A stretch of DNA of 64,000 nt from assembly GCA_035544955.1 (NCBI GenBank), contig DASZZN010000044.1, positions 1 through 64,000 on the forward strand, given 5' to 3'. The notes beneath the pieces were generated by a model. It was not told the origin of the DNA, ran no database searches, and saw only the letters and a program-made list of their open reading frames with translations. Positions 8,540 to 16,506 of this stretch are shown here, piece after piece. The DNA is from Candidatus Dormiibacterota bacterium. Lineage in GTDB: Bacteria; Chloroflexota; Dormibacteria; CF-121. The translations under genes were made by a program, and so were the position numbers. The first letter of the stretch is position 1. Each line of letters starts with the position of its first letter.

Positions 8540-9061
8540 ATGCGAAGAGTATTCCTGGCGTTCGCCATCGTCATCCCGGGATTGCTGTTGGAGCCGCTGG
8601 CGGCAAGCGCGGCCAACTCACCGGCGCAGATCGTCAACTGCGCGACGGCTCCAACCTGGTGCTTCAGTCCGAATCCCATCCGCATCACCGCCGGTTCGAC
8701 CGTGACCTGGACCAACGCCACCGCGCCGACGCACACCTCGACTTCCGACACCGGCGTCTGGAACACCGGCAACATCGCGCCCGGCAGCACCAGCAGCGCG
8801 GTCTCCTTCCCGACGGCCGGGACCTTTACCTATCACTGCGCCATCCATCCGAGCATGACCGGGTCGGTGATCGTGTCTGCGGCGGCGCCCACTCCCACCA
8901 GCCCGCCCGTTCGCGGGCTCGCCTCCGGTGGCGGCGGCCCGCAACTCCCGATCGGGGCGGCCCTACTGCTGCTCGGCTTCGGCCTGCTAGCGGCGCGCGG
9001 CATTCGCCGCGACCGGCCGCAACGCGTCCGCGAACGCGTCGATAAACTGCCGCACCAGTAG
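8540..9061 (+). CDS. Membrane-anchored cupredoxin (plastocyanin-like)
   Basis: The protein is 173 aa with a signal peptide (MRRVFLAFAIVIPGLLLEP...ASA), a single cupredoxin domain and a C-terminal transmembrane helix (LPIGAALLLLGFGLLAARG). The type-1 copper ligands are all present: His in TAPTHTSTS, then Cys-His-Met in YHCAIHPSMTG. The chosen ATG follows AGGGGGAGG at ideal distance; reading further upstream in frame runs into the regulator gene. It is a blue-copper electron carrier outside the membrane. Its redox partner is not encoded nearby. The last 75 bases overlap the 3' end of the convergent arginase-family gene. Confidence 0.9.
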   Translation: MRRVFLAFAIVIPGLLLEPLAASAANSPAQIVNCATAPTWCFSPNPIRITAGSTVTWTNATAPTHTSTSDTGVWNTGNIAPGSTSSAVSFPTAGTFTYHCAIHPSMTGSVIVSAAAPTPTSPPVRGLASGGGGPQLPIGAALLLLGFGLLAARGIRRDRPQRVRERVDKLPHQ

Positions 9062-9895
9062 ACCGTCCGGATCGTGGTCCGGATTGATCTCGGTCACGAC
9101 CAGCGCGGCCAGCTTGGGCGATGCGACGAACACGCTCAGGCAGCGCATCGTGTCGCCGAACGACAGCGCATCGTAGTGTGGCCAGTTCCCTAGCGGGATC
9201 TCGGCCGAATCCATCACGTCGACGTCGAAGTGCACGACGATCGCCCGTGCCCGCTCCTCGAGCCGCGCCCGGGCGGCGGCCGCCTGCTCGACCGGTCGGT
9301 CGTCCATCGAGGTAACCGGATATTGCAGCATCGCCGACGTCTCGAGCAGCCGAGCTTCCGCCGGCTCGATCTCGTAGGGCTGAAAGCCAAAGAGGACGAT
9401 CCGGTCTTGCGGGACGAGCGGGAATCGAGGCCCGATGTGGGCCAGCTCGGGATCACCACTGCCGATCAGATGCGACATCCCCATCGAGTCGAGGATGCCC
9501 GAGTGTGTCGTCTCCGGCGTCGTCAGGTCGGCATCGCCGTCGACATAGATCAGGCCGAGGTCGGGTTGGTGACGCAACAATCCAGCGACGACCCCGAGGG
9601 TGATGGTGCAGTCGCCGCCGAGGACCAGCGGAACGAGCTCGCGCTCGACCGCGCCGGCGACGACGTCGGCGACCTGTCGTGCGACCTTGACCACCCGGGG
9701 CTGGCTCTGTCGCTTGCGGTTGTCTTTGTCGGGCGAAAAGCGAACGACCGGGAGATCGCCGAGGTCCTCCACCTCCAGGCCCGTTTCCCGGAGCGCGCCG
9801 AGCAACCCGGCCTCGCGGAGCGTGGCGGGCGCCTTCTCCTGGCCCGGACCGTGGGCGCCGGCGCTGGAGGGAACACCGATCAGGCCGAACTTCAT
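8987..9895 (-). CDS. Arginase/agmatinase/formiminoglutamase family hydrolase
   Basis: The 302-residue protein has the ureohydrolase fold signatures GLIGVPSSAGAHGPG, LGGDCTITLG, YVDGDADLTTPE and VHFDVDVMDS, which carry the Asp ligands of a dinuclear Mn centre. The usual DAHxD is DGDAD here, so one His ligand is replaced and substrate or metal use may differ from classical arginase. ATG 9895 has AGGAGA upstream; a longer reading would absorb the neighbouring gene. The next gene upstream on the same strand ends only 10 bases away, suggesting an operon. The product assignment is to family level only. Confidence 0.82.
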   Translation of the reverse strand: MKFGLIGVPSSAGAHGPGQEKAPATLREAGLLGALRETGLEVEDLGDLPVVRFSPDKDNRKRQSQPRVVKVARQVADVVAGAVERELVPLVLGGDCTITLGVVAGLLRHQPDLGLIYVDGDADLTTPETTHSGILDSMGMSHLIGSGDPELAHIGPRFPLVPQDRIVLFGFQPYEIEPAEARLLETSAMLQYPVTSMDDRPVEQAAAARARLEERARAIVVHFDVDVMDSAEIPLGNWPHYDALSFGDTMRCLSVFVASPKLAALVVTEINPDHDPDGLLVRQFIDAFADALRPVAANAARR

Positions 9896-9905
9896 CGTCG
9901 TTCTC

Positions 9906-10280
9906 CTACGGTACCTCGACCCGCACCAGGACGTGCGAGCCATCTCGAACCATCCGCCGCAGCCCCTCCGGCGTGGTCGCGCCCCACATCCCCCATCGCT
10001 CGACGACCTGGTCCTGGACGGCGGCAGCGAGCTCGGTAGGATCGGTGAACAGCACCCGTCCCTCCACCGACGGACCAACCCCGGGAACCGTCAAACGAAC
10101 CCAAGGATCGTTTCGCCAGCGCGCCACGCGCACCGCGTAGGCGTAATTGAAGAGATAGATGTCGCCCTCGGCGGTGACGATGAACCAGACGCGGACCGCG
10201 CGCTCGCGCCCATCCTCGCGCGAGCTCACCAGCAATTCATCCGCGCCATCGAGCGCTTTGCGGAATACCGGCGGGAGCAC
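9906..10280 (-). CDS. Pyridoxamine-5'-phosphate-oxidase-fold (PPOX-like) protein
   Basis: The protein is 124 aa. It has the split-barrel flavin-binding pattern: DELLVSSREDGRERAVRVWFIVTAEGDIYLFNY, then RWRNDPWVRLTVPG and GRVLFTDPTELAAAVQDQVVERW. It resembles small PPOX/F420-dependent families that reduce unknown substrates. GTG at 10280 is preferred because the earlier ATG (10340) lies inside the divergent phosphodiesterase gene and adds an atypical N-terminus. No clear ribosome-binding site is seen. It sits 10 bases upstream of the arginase-family gene. Confidence 0.7.
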   Translation of the reverse strand: MLPPVFRKALDGADELLVSSREDGRERAVRVWFIVTAEGDIYLFNYAYAVRVARWRNDPWVRLTVPGVGPSVEGRVLFTDPTELAAAVQDQVVERWGMWGATTPEGLRRMVRDGSHVLVRVEVP

Positions 10281-10298
10281 GCACGTCAGAATAGGCCG

Positions 10299-11375
10299 AT
10301 GACCCGCGTGGTCCTGCTCGGATTGGATGGCTTCCCGCATCGCGCCGTCACGGCGGCTCTGACGCCGCGAATGTGGGATCTGGCGCAGCGAGGCGGACGT
10401 GCCCCCGCCGGTGGGTTGACCGACCTCCCCTCCTCAACCGATCCGGGGTTCTGCACTCTGCTGACCGGTTGCAAGCCGCCGACTCACGGGGTACGAACCA
10501 CGGCCTGGCGCTTCGCCAGGCTGCCGGAGTGGGCCGGTTTCGAAACGCCGCGCGTACCGACGATCTTTGACGCCTGCCGCGCAGCCGGCATGCGGACGGC
10601 GGCCATCGTCGCCGACGACCGAGGCCTGTTGTGTACCGGATCGGCCGACGTTCGCTGGCCGCCGGACGGCGCGATCCCACCCGGAACGCCGGTGGACGCG
10701 CACGGCTATCCCACCAATGCCGCCGTTCGACCACAACTGTTGCAGGCGCTACGCGAGGAAGCCAATGCCTTCGTCTTTGGACATTTCAACGAGTCGGACA
10801 CGGCCGGGCACGACTATGGGCCGGAAAGTCAAGCAGCCCGGGCGTGCTACCAGGCCACGGATCAGTTGGTCGGCGAGCTGCTCGACACGCTCGCCGCTAG
10901 CTGGGCGGACACGGTCATCATCATCGTGTCTGACCACGACATGCAGTCGAGGAACGCCTCCGCACCGATCAACCCGCTCGACGACAATGTGGATGGCTGG
11001 TTCGACGTATACATCCCGGACGGTGGCGCCGCGCTGGTTCACGTCGTGCCCGGTGTCGACCTCGCACAAGCGAGTGGGGCCCAGCAGCGGATGGCGGGCG
11101 TCGAAAGCTGCGTGGCGATCAGTGATTCTGTCCTGATGGTCGGTGCCAAACCTGGCCGGATCTTCGCCTACGATGTGCTTCCTGCCGGGGGGTTCCACGG
11201 CGGCCCGCTGACCGCGCGGACGGTCGCGCTGGTCGGTGGTGGGCACCCCGCCGTCACGCAAATCGCCGGGCTGATCAGCGCCGGGCGACCCCATCTCGCG
11301 GACTGGACGCCGACGATCGCCGCCGTGCTCGGCATCGACCTTGGACCGGTCGACGGCGTGAGCCTGCTGCGCTAG
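10299..11375 (+). CDS. Alkaline-phosphatase-superfamily nucleotide pyrophosphatase/phosphodiesterase
   Basis: The 358-residue protein begins VVLLGLDGFPHR, the metal-binding Asp motif of type I phosphodiesterases. It continues with SSTDPGFCTLLTG (Thr/Ser nucleophile region), FNESDTAGHDYG (Asp and His), VIIIVSDHDM (Asp-His) and GGFHGG (final His). These are the two-metal ligands of the NPP/AP superfamily. No signal peptide is seen, so it is probably cytosolic. The substrate is unknown. Its start is 18 bases from the start of the divergent PPOX-like gene, and its end overlaps the MBL gene by 4 bases. Confidence 0.83.
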   Translation: MTRVVLLGLDGFPHRAVTAALTPRMWDLAQRGGRAPAGGLTDLPSSTDPGFCTLLTGCKPPTHGVRTTAWRFARLPEWAGFETPRVPTIFDACRAAGMRTAAIVADDRGLLCTGSADVRWPPDGAIPPGTPVDAHGYPTNAAVRPQLLQALREEANAFVFGHFNESDTAGHDYGPESQAARACYQATDQLVGELLDTLAASWADTVIIIVSDHDMQSRNASAPINPLDDNVDGWFDVYIPDGGAALVHVVPGVDLAQASGAQQRMAGVESCVAISDSVLMVGAKPGRIFAYDVLPAGGFHGGPLTARTVALVGGGHPAVTQIAGLISAGRPHLADWTPTIAAVLGIDLGPVDGVSLLR

Positions 11376-12052
11376 CCCGGCAACGCCGCGGCCGTCTTGC
11401 GGAGCGCGAGGAAGGCGCGCACCGCCTGGTCGGCACCGGCAAGAATGGCCGGCCCGTGGCCAAAGTAGGCGCGCTCATAGTGCAGCGGCTCCAGCCGCTG
11501 CGGCGCGCGCATGGCCCGTTGATGCGAATGATTGACGTTCCAGGGTGGGGTGCGGATGCCGCGTTCGTTGTTCAGGATGTCACCGAGAAAGAGCGCGGAC
11601 TCCGATTCGGAGTGAAGGCCGATGCTGCCCGGCGTGTGTCCTGGCCCGTGGACCACGGTCAGCCCCGCGATGGTTTCGCCGTCCTCGAGCAGACGCGCCG
11701 CCCGGCCCGCGCAGGTGACGACGAACCTGGCCAGCCCTGGTGGCAGTCGGTCGGCCAGGCCCCACAACGTCATGCGTTCCCTTGGCCGGCCTGGCTGCAG
11801 GTATGGCGCGTCGGCCTGGTGCACGGCGAGACGCGCGCCCGTCGCCTGGCAGAGGGCGAGCGCGGTGCCCGCGTGATCGATGTGGTGATGCGTGAGGATG
11901 ACCCAATCGATCGCGCCCAGGCCCTGCTGCTCGACGAATCGACAGACCGCCCGGAAGCTGCCCGTGTAGCCAGGGTCGATGACGGCGATACCCTCGGCGC
12001 CCTGGTGCAGGTATGCCTGTGCGCCGCGCACGCCAGGGATCCGATGGATCAC
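11372..12052 (-). CDS. Metallo-beta-lactamase-fold hydrolase
   Basis: The protein has the MBL zinc motif THHHIDHAGT (HxHxDH), then GPGHTPGSI (third His) and LFLGDILNN (bridging Asp) and a late His in YFGHGPAIL. It resembles glyoxalase-II-like MBL hydrolases of about 225 aa. GTG at 12052 (VIHRIPGVRGAQAYLH) is preferred: a longer reading from GTG 12112 would add about 20 residues encoded by a dispersed repeat at 12070-12128. The substrate cannot be told from the sequence. Confidence 0.82.
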   Translation of the reverse strand: MIHRIPGVRGAQAYLHQGAEGIAVIDPGYTGSFRAVCRFVEQQGLGAIDWVILTHHHIDHAGTALALCQATGARLAVHQADAPYLQPGRPRERMTLWGLADRLPPGLARFVVTCAGRAARLLEDGETIAGLTVVHGPGHTPGSIGLHSESESALFLGDILNNERGIRTPPWNVNHSHQRAMRAPQRLEPLHYERAYFGHGPAILAGADQAVRAFLALRKTAAALPG

Positions 12053-12069
12053 GGCCGCCGGAAGCCTGG

Positions 12070-12128
12070 CTCGGGGCGTCGCCCCACGCGAGTGGCGCGG
12101 GACGTGCCACACGAGCGTTTGAGACGTT
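12070..12128 (+). repeat. Dispersed intergenic repeat, copy A
   Basis: The copy starts CTCGGGGCGTCGCCCC, includes GCGAGTGGCGC and ends GAGCGTTTGAGACGTT. The same blocks recur at 34831-34943 and 48690-48748. GGGGCGTCGCCCC can form a short hairpin. The repeat sits immediately upstream of the MBL gene start and extends that frame if a distal GTG is chosen. No open frame or transposase is associated. Confidence 0.75.
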
Positions 12129-12208
12129 GCCGCCCTAGGGCCCTTTGAAGCCCACCTGCGGCTTGGCCGGGGTTCGGGATCACGGGATCGTTTTCCATCG
12201 CAGTTAGC

Positions 12209-12247
12209 TTAACGTAAAGTTGACAGGCACGCTATAATGTTTACGTT
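12209..12247 (+). promoter_or_regulatory. Promoter flanked by AACGTAAA inverted repeat
   Basis: A near-perfect -10 TATAAT lies at 12233-12238, with TTAACG at 12209-12214 as a possible -35 (18-base spacing). Two exact 8-base arms, AACGTAAA at 12211-12218 and TTTACGTT at 12240-12247, flank the -10 with 21 bases between them. Outer bases GCT/AGC also match. The arrangement suggests an operator for a dimeric regulator overlapping the promoter. It would drive the holin-like/DUF3618/PBP operon. The regulator is unknown. Confidence 0.6.
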
Positions 12248-12294
12248 CTAGCATGGCTCTAGACGGCGGCGACAGGACGGAAGGAGGGCTTCGG

Positions 12295-12729
12295 ATGGAT
12301 TCTGCTTCCCGGGCTTCGGCCACGGAATCGGCGCGGACGGCGACAAACGGAAATGGCACGCGTGGCCTGATCGATCTTGCTCGGCTGGCGGTCGAAGACA
12401 CCGTCCGCCTGGTCCAGCAGGAAATCCAGCTGGCCAAGATCGAGCTCAAGGAGATGCTCCAGAGCAACCTCAAGGCGGCGATCTTCCTGGGGACCGCGGC
12501 GTTCTGCGGGCTGCTCTTCTTCATCATGCTGCTCGTCACGATCGCCCTCATTATTCCGGCGCACGCGCTCGTCGCCGGCATCGAGACCGTTCTCTTCCTC
12601 GTGCTTGCCGTCATCCTCGGCCTGGTCGGAAAGGGCATGCTGAAGATCGGACCGCCACCCAAGACGATGACTACGCTGAAGGAGGATGCCGAGTGGGCCA
12701 AACAAGTACTGAAGCGAAACGGGAAGTAG
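12295..12729 (+). CDS. Phage-holin-III-type (Phage_holin_3_6) membrane protein
   Basis: The protein is about 144 aa. An N-terminal amphipathic segment (LIDLARLAVEDTVRLVQQEIQLAKIELKEML) leads into two adjacent hydrophobic helices (AAIFLGTAAFCGLLFFIMLL and TVLFLVLAVILGLVGKGML) and a charged tail. This is the layout of the chromosomal holin-superfamily III proteins that commonly sit next to DUF3618; the family is not prophage-specific. ATG 12295 follows GGAAGGAGG at the right spacing, so it is preferred over ATG 12253. It is the first gene of an operon with DUF3618 and a PBP. Confidence 0.82.
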   Translation: MDSASRASATESARTATNGNGTRGLIDLARLAVEDTVRLVQQEIQLAKIELKEMLQSNLKAAIFLGTAAFCGLLFFIMLLVTIALIIPAHALVAGIETVLFLVLAVILGLVGKGMLKIGPPPKTMTTLKEDAEWAKQVLKRNGK

Positions 12730-13196
12730 AGCAGACGCGCGCCCACCTCGGGGAGACGCTCGAGGCTCTCCAGCTGCGCGCCAAGCGCAACCTCGACATC
12801 AAGACGCAGCTGCAGACCAACCGCATCCTCCAGCTCTCGGTCGGCACCCTGGTGCTGGCCGTCACCGGCTTTGCGGTGTTCGGTTACCGGCAGCGACGCC
12901 GCCGCTCAACCGCCGAGCAGCTGGTTCGCCGGCTCAAGTTGAATGACCTGCGCGACCGGTTGGGGGACTTCCGCGACGACGCCAAGGCATGGGCCTCCGC
13001 GCAGAAGCGGATCGTCAAGGCCGACGGTAAAAAGAAAGTCGAAGTCCAAGCCAAGGAGAGCATCGGGCGGCGGCTGCTGGTCAGCGCCGCAGAGGCCGCG
13101 CTGACCGCCCTGGCTGCCGGCTATGCACGCCGGCTCGTAAGCGGGTCGAGCACCCCGCACGAGCGCGGGCACGCGGCCGTCTCGAAGAAGCGATAG
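12693..13196 (+). CDS. DUF3618 family membrane protein
   Basis: The 167-residue protein begins with the DUF3618 signature (EVEQTRAHLGETLEALQLRAKRNLDIK), followed by one transmembrane helix (ILQLSVGTLVLAVTGFAVFGY) and a basic, helical cytoplasmic tail. A second hydrophobic patch (LLVSAAEAALTALAAGYARRL) lies near the C-terminus. GTG at 12693 is preceded by GGAGG and overlaps the upstream gene by 37 bases. DUF3618 proteins are associated with the cell envelope, but their activity is unknown. Confidence 0.82.
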   Translation: MGQTSTEAKREVEQTRAHLGETLEALQLRAKRNLDIKTQLQTNRILQLSVGTLVLAVTGFAVFGYRQRRRRSTAEQLVRRLKLNDLRDRLGDFRDDAKAWASAQKRIVKADGKKKVEVQAKESIGRRLLVSAAEAALTALAAGYARRLVSGSSTPHERGHAAVSKKR

Positions 13197-13261
13197 ACAA
13201 GGGCGCACCGACTCCACCTCAGAGCGGGCCCACGACAGGCCCGCGGCCACCGGCACCCGAG

Positions 13262-13312
13262 CCTCCCTCTGGAGCCGGGCAGGGTGGGAATAACGATCCC
13301 TCCCCCAATGGG
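13262..13312. repeat. Possible degenerate hairpin element (H9) in the PBP 5' region
   Basis: CCTCCCTCTGG-AG-CCGGGCAGGGTGGG followed by CCCTCCCCCAATGGGGG resembles the intergenic element at 55154-55187. It lies in the Pro/Gly-rich stretch before the PBP transmembrane helix. Similarity is by eye and could be coincidence in GC-rich DNA. Confidence 0.35.
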
Positions 13313-13447
13313 GGCGCGCAGGGTCCTGAGTCCGCCTCCCCATCTGGAGGCGCACGCCAGCGCGCCTCGGCGGCCAAGCCGGCCGGCTGGCGGCCCGGCT
13401 GGTTTGATGACAGGCTCGAATGGCTCAAGATCCGGCGCAACTGGCTG

Positions 13448-15541
13448 GTGTTGGCGGGCATCGTCTTTGGCCTGATCCTGTTGCTGGTGCTCGGCACCTT
13501 CGCCTACGCCTTCGCCACCCTGCCCGATCCCAGCCGGCTGGATCTGGCCGGGGGCGACATCCAGATCTTCGACCGCAACCACCAGTTGATCGAGCAGCGC
13601 AACGCGCAGGGCGTTCGCGTGATCCCGGTCGACCTGAAGGCGATCAGTCCGAACCTCGTCAACGCGACGATCGCGGTCGAGGACAAGCACTTTTACCAGC
13701 ACCACGGTGTCGACTGGGGCCGCGTCATCAAGGCCGGCATCATCGACGTAATCACGCGCCGTCCGCAGCAGGGGGCCAGCACGATCACCGAGCAACTGGC
13801 CAAGATTGCCATCCTGCAGTCCCCGAAGAAGTCGATCCTGCGCAAGCTGCGCGAGGCGATGGTCGCGACCGCCCTGGAATCGAAGTACAGCAAGGACGAC
13901 ATCCTGAGGCTGTACCTGAACAGCATCTATTACGGGCATCGTGCGACCGGCGTCGAGGCAGCCGTCGAGACCTATTTCGGAAAGCACGCCAAGGACCTGA
14001 CCGTGGGTGAGGCCGCGCTGCTCGCCGGCCTGCCGAACGGCCCAACCTATTTCGATCCGGCACTGCACAAGGACCGCGCGCTCGAGCGGCAGGCGATCGT
14101 GCTCGACGCCATGGTGAACAGCGGCATGATCACCAGCGCCCAGGCTGACCAGGCCAAGAACGAACCCCTCAACTTTGTCTTCAAGGAGAACCGGAGCAGC
14201 CAGGCGCCGCACTTCGTCGACTACGTGTTCGAGCAGCTCGAAGCCAGCTATGGCCCGTCGGCCGTCGCGAAAGGTGGCTTCTCGGTCACGACCACGCTCG
14301 ACCTCAACCTGCAGAAGGCCGCCGAGCAGGCGGTGGCCGTCGGTCAGCAGAAGTTGGGGCCGCTGGGCGCCGACAACGGTGACTTCCTCGCGATGGACCC
14401 CAAGACGGGCCAGATTCTGGCGATGGTCGGCTCAGCCGACTTCCTCAACAACAACATCCAAGGCCAGTTCAATGTCGTGACCGGGCTGCGGCAACCGGGC
14501 TCGTCGTTCAAACCGTACGCCTACGAGCAGGCGTTCAAGTCGCACAGGCTCACCATGGGCAACATGCTCGACGATACCTCGCGTCATTTCGCCAACGGGC
14601 AATTCCATGACTTCGACTACCGCGACATGGGCATGATCACGGCGCACAGGGCGCTGCTGCTGTCCCGGAATATCCCGGCGCTCGAAACGATGCAGGCCAC
14701 GGGCGTCGACAACGTCGTCAATTTCGCCCACGACATGGGCATCACAAACACGCTCAAGAGCGAGGTGACCACGGCCATCGGATCGAGCGAGGTGCGCATG
14801 CTCGACCATGCCGTCGGGTATGGCGTCTTCGCCAGCGGCGGCATGCGCCACGACCCGGTGTCCGTCATCGAGGTGAAAGACCAAGCTGGCAACACGCTGG
14901 ACAAGCCGAACGCGCCCGCGGCCAAGCAGGTGATCAGCGCCCAGGAGGCCTACCTGATCACGTTCATCCTCAAGGACTACGCGAGCCAGTGGAATCTGGG
15001 ATGGAACAAGCCGTTCGCCGGGAAGTCGGGGACGACGAACAACTACCGCGACGCCTGGATGATGGCCTACTCGCCCAACCTGGTGATCGGCGCCTGGGTC
15101 GGCCATACCGGTCCGGGAAACCAGGACATGAACGGGGTCTACGGCAGCATGGTCGGAAGCTCCGTGCTCAAGGACTTCATCAACAACGGCCTGACCCAGG
15201 CGCACTTCAGCGTTGAAGCGTTCAAGCGTCCCGACGGCCTCGTCGACGGACCGCCATGCGCGAATAGCGCGAACGTTTCGCCATCGGCGTCCCCATCCGC
15301 CTCGCCGTCAGCCGCCAGCACCAGTTCCGAGAAGGAGCTCTACCTGCCCGGCACCGAATGCAAGGCAGCCCCGACACCCTCCGCCACCCCATCGCCTTCC
15401 CCGAGCGACGTGCTGTCGCCTGTTCCCTCGATCGTCCCGAGCGGCATCCTACCGAGCTCGAGTCCCAGCCTGACTCCAGCACCGACTCCAGCACCGACCC
15501 CAACACCGACACCCGTGGCAACTGCCAGCGCATCGCCCTAG
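13448..15541 (+). CDS. Bifunctional class A penicillin-binding protein
   Basis: This is a peptidoglycan glycosyltransferase/transpeptidase. One N-terminal transmembrane helix (IVFGLILLLVLGTFAYAF) precedes the GT51 domain, with catalytic IAVEDKHFYQHHGVDWG and QGASTITEQLAKI. The transpeptidase has GSSFK (Ser nucleophile), SRN and KSGTT. The tail is Pro/Ser/Thr low complexity. GTG 13448 is the first normal start, yet the frame is open from 13031 and encodes a plausible cytoplasmic segment (WFDDRLEWLKIRRNWLV) just before it. The real start is therefore probably upstream; ATA at 13193, overlapping the DUF3618 stop, is one unproven possibility. It is third in the envelope operon. Confidence 0.85.
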   Translation: MLAGIVFGLILLLVLGTFAYAFATLPDPSRLDLAGGDIQIFDRNHQLIEQRNAQGVRVIPVDLKAISPNLVNATIAVEDKHFYQHHGVDWGRVIKAGIIDVITRRPQQGASTITEQLAKIAILQSPKKSILRKLREAMVATALESKYSKDDILRLYLNSIYYGHRATGVEAAVETYFGKHAKDLTVGEAALLAGLPNGPTYFDPALHKDRALERQAIVLDAMVNSGMITSAQADQAKNEPLNFVFKENRSSQAPHFVDYVFEQLEASYGPSAVAKGGFSVTTTLDLNLQKAAEQAVAVGQQKLGPLGADNGDFLAMDPKTGQILAMVGSADFLNNNIQGQFNVVTGLRQPGSSFKPYAYEQAFKSHRLTMGNMLDDTSRHFANGQFHDFDYRDMGMITAHRALLLSRNIPALETMQATGVDNVVNFAHDMGITNTLKSEVTTAIGSSEVRMLDHAVGYGVFASGGMRHDPVSVIEVKDQAGNTLDKPNAPAAKQVISAQEAYLITFILKDYASQWNLGWNKPFAGKSGTTNNYRDAWMMAYSPNLVIGAWVGHTGPGNQDMNGVYGSMVGSSVLKDFINNGLTQAHFSVEAFKRPDGLVDGPPCANSANVSPSASPSASPSAASTSSEKELYLPGTECKAAPTPSATPSPSPSDVLSPVPSIVPSGILPSSSPSLTPAPTPAPTPTPTPVATASASP
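15472..15520 (+). repeat. Short tandem repeat encoding the PBP Pro/Thr tail
   Basis: The unit ACTCCAGCACCG and near variants recur four times in the last codons of the PBP gene and encode a TPAPTPAPTPTP tract. It is a coding microsatellite-like repeat in an extracellular, presumably disordered tail, and could vary in length between strains. Confidence 0.65.
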
Positions 15542-15551
15542 AATTGCCGTG

Positions 15552-15833
15552 ATGGCGAAGAAGCCTGCGACGAGCAAATCGGCCCCAAAGAAGGCGAGTA
15601 CCGCCAGTCCGGTAAAGCCGCCGCATAAAGAAAACGCCATCGAGCGCTTTGCCGAAAGAGTCGAGGCCCGATTCTTCGAAGGCGCGGAAATGGCGACGGA
15701 GACGACCTCAGCCGAGACAAACATTGCGCTGGCCGCACTCGCCGCCATCGAAGGCCCTCGAGAGCCGAAGCCCGCGTCGAAGGGGAAACCCGCCAACGCC
15801 AAGCGCAAGAGCCCTCGACCCAAGAAGCGCTAA
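15552..15833 (+). CDS. Small basic Lys/Ala-rich protein, function unknown
   Basis: The 93-residue protein has a Lys/Ser/Pro-rich N-terminus (MAKKPATSKSAPKKAS), a central acidic helix (AIERFAERVEARFFEGAEMATE) and a strongly basic tail (KRKSPRPKKR). The composition resembles nucleoid-associated or nucleic-acid-binding tails, but no domain is recognised. It starts 10 bases after the PBP stop (GTG 15549 or ATG 15552), so it is likely the last gene of the envelope operon. Confidence 0.55.
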   Translation: MAKKPATSKSAPKKASTASPVKPPHKENAIERFAERVEARFFEGAEMATETTSAETNIALAALAAIEGPREPKPASKGKPANAKRKSPRPKKR

Positions 15834-15834
15834 T

Positions 15835-16494
15835 CCCTTCCCCGTCTACGACCGGGAGGTTGCGCGACTCCGGACCCACCTTCGCGCCCTCGACCAGCAG
15901 GGTTGGTCGGCGCGCAGCCACTGTCGCGGCTGGAGCGTCAAGGACGTGGTCGCCCATCTGTCGACCGACGAGGTCTACAACCAGGCCTGCCTGGACGGGA
16001 CGTTGGATGAGCTGCCTGCCAGCGACGGCCTCGGTGGATGGAACGGCCGTGGCGTACGGCTTCGCCGCGCGATGAGCCCGCTGGAGGTGCTGCAGGAGTG
16101 GGAGGCGCGGCAGGCGCTCGTCCGTTGGGCCTGGGGCAAGATCGGTGTCGATGGGCGGATCGAGACGAGTGTCGGCCGCTACCCGCTGCGCCTCCAGGTC
16201 TGGCACCTGGCTCGCGAGTACGCGATCCACGCCGATGACATCCGGGTCCCGATGTTAGAAACCAATCGTCGCGACCAGCTGCGCTGGCGCATCGCGTTCG
16301 GCCTCTTCGCGGCCCGGGAAGAGGGCGAGCCCGTGAATGCCGAGCTCGCCGCAGAGGAGGTCTACCTCCGACTGGACGGAACGCGTCACCGGCTCGAGCC
16401 CGAGACGTTCATTGCCTACTTGACCAACCGCCCCCAGCAACTGACCGATCCGAAGGAGCGGGCACTCGTCCGGCGCTTGGGCGCGACGGGATAA
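15835..16494 (+). CDS. DinB-like / maleylpyruvate isomerase family protein, start codon not found
   Basis: The sequence has the mycothiol-dependent maleylpyruvate isomerase/DinB-like pattern: VYDREVARLRTHLRALD, the C-G-W-S-V-K-DVVAHL helix (HCRGWSVKDVVAHLS) and a metal-site His pair (LQVWHLAREYAIHADDI). The family is typically 200-230 aa and acts in thiol-dependent detoxification or isomerisation. The conserved N-terminus begins right after the previous stop, but no ATG, GTG or TTG precedes it in frame; the first candidates upstream lie inside the previous gene. The start given is only where the frame becomes free. An indel or a non-standard start is possible. Confidence 0.7.
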   Translation, partial: PFPVYDREVARLRTHLRALDQQGWSARSHCRGWSVKDVVAHLSTDEVYNQACLDGTLDELPASDGLGGWNGRGVRLRRAMSPLEVLQEWEARQALVRWAWGKIGVDGRIETSVGRYPLRLQVWHLAREYAIHADDIRVPMLETNRRDQLRWRIAFGLFAAREEGEPVNAELAAEEVYLRLDGTRHRLEPETFIAYLTNRPQQLTDPKERALVRRLGATG

Positions 16495-16506
16495 CCTATC
16501 TATCGG

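Noticed and set aside
12052-12112. N-terminal extension of the MBL hydrolase from GTG 12112
   Set aside because: These codons lie mostly in the dispersed repeat and are Arg/Pro-rich; the family-typical sequence begins at GTG 12052.
12220-12238. TTGACA at 12220-12225 as a -35 for TATAAT at 12233
   Set aside because: Only 7 bases separate them, far below the required ~17; TTAACG at 12209 fits better.
12295-13196. Prophage remnant, because of the holin-like protein
   Set aside because: Phage_holin_3_6 proteins next to DUF3618 are ordinary chromosomal genes in this type of bacterium; no other phage genes, integrase or att site are near.
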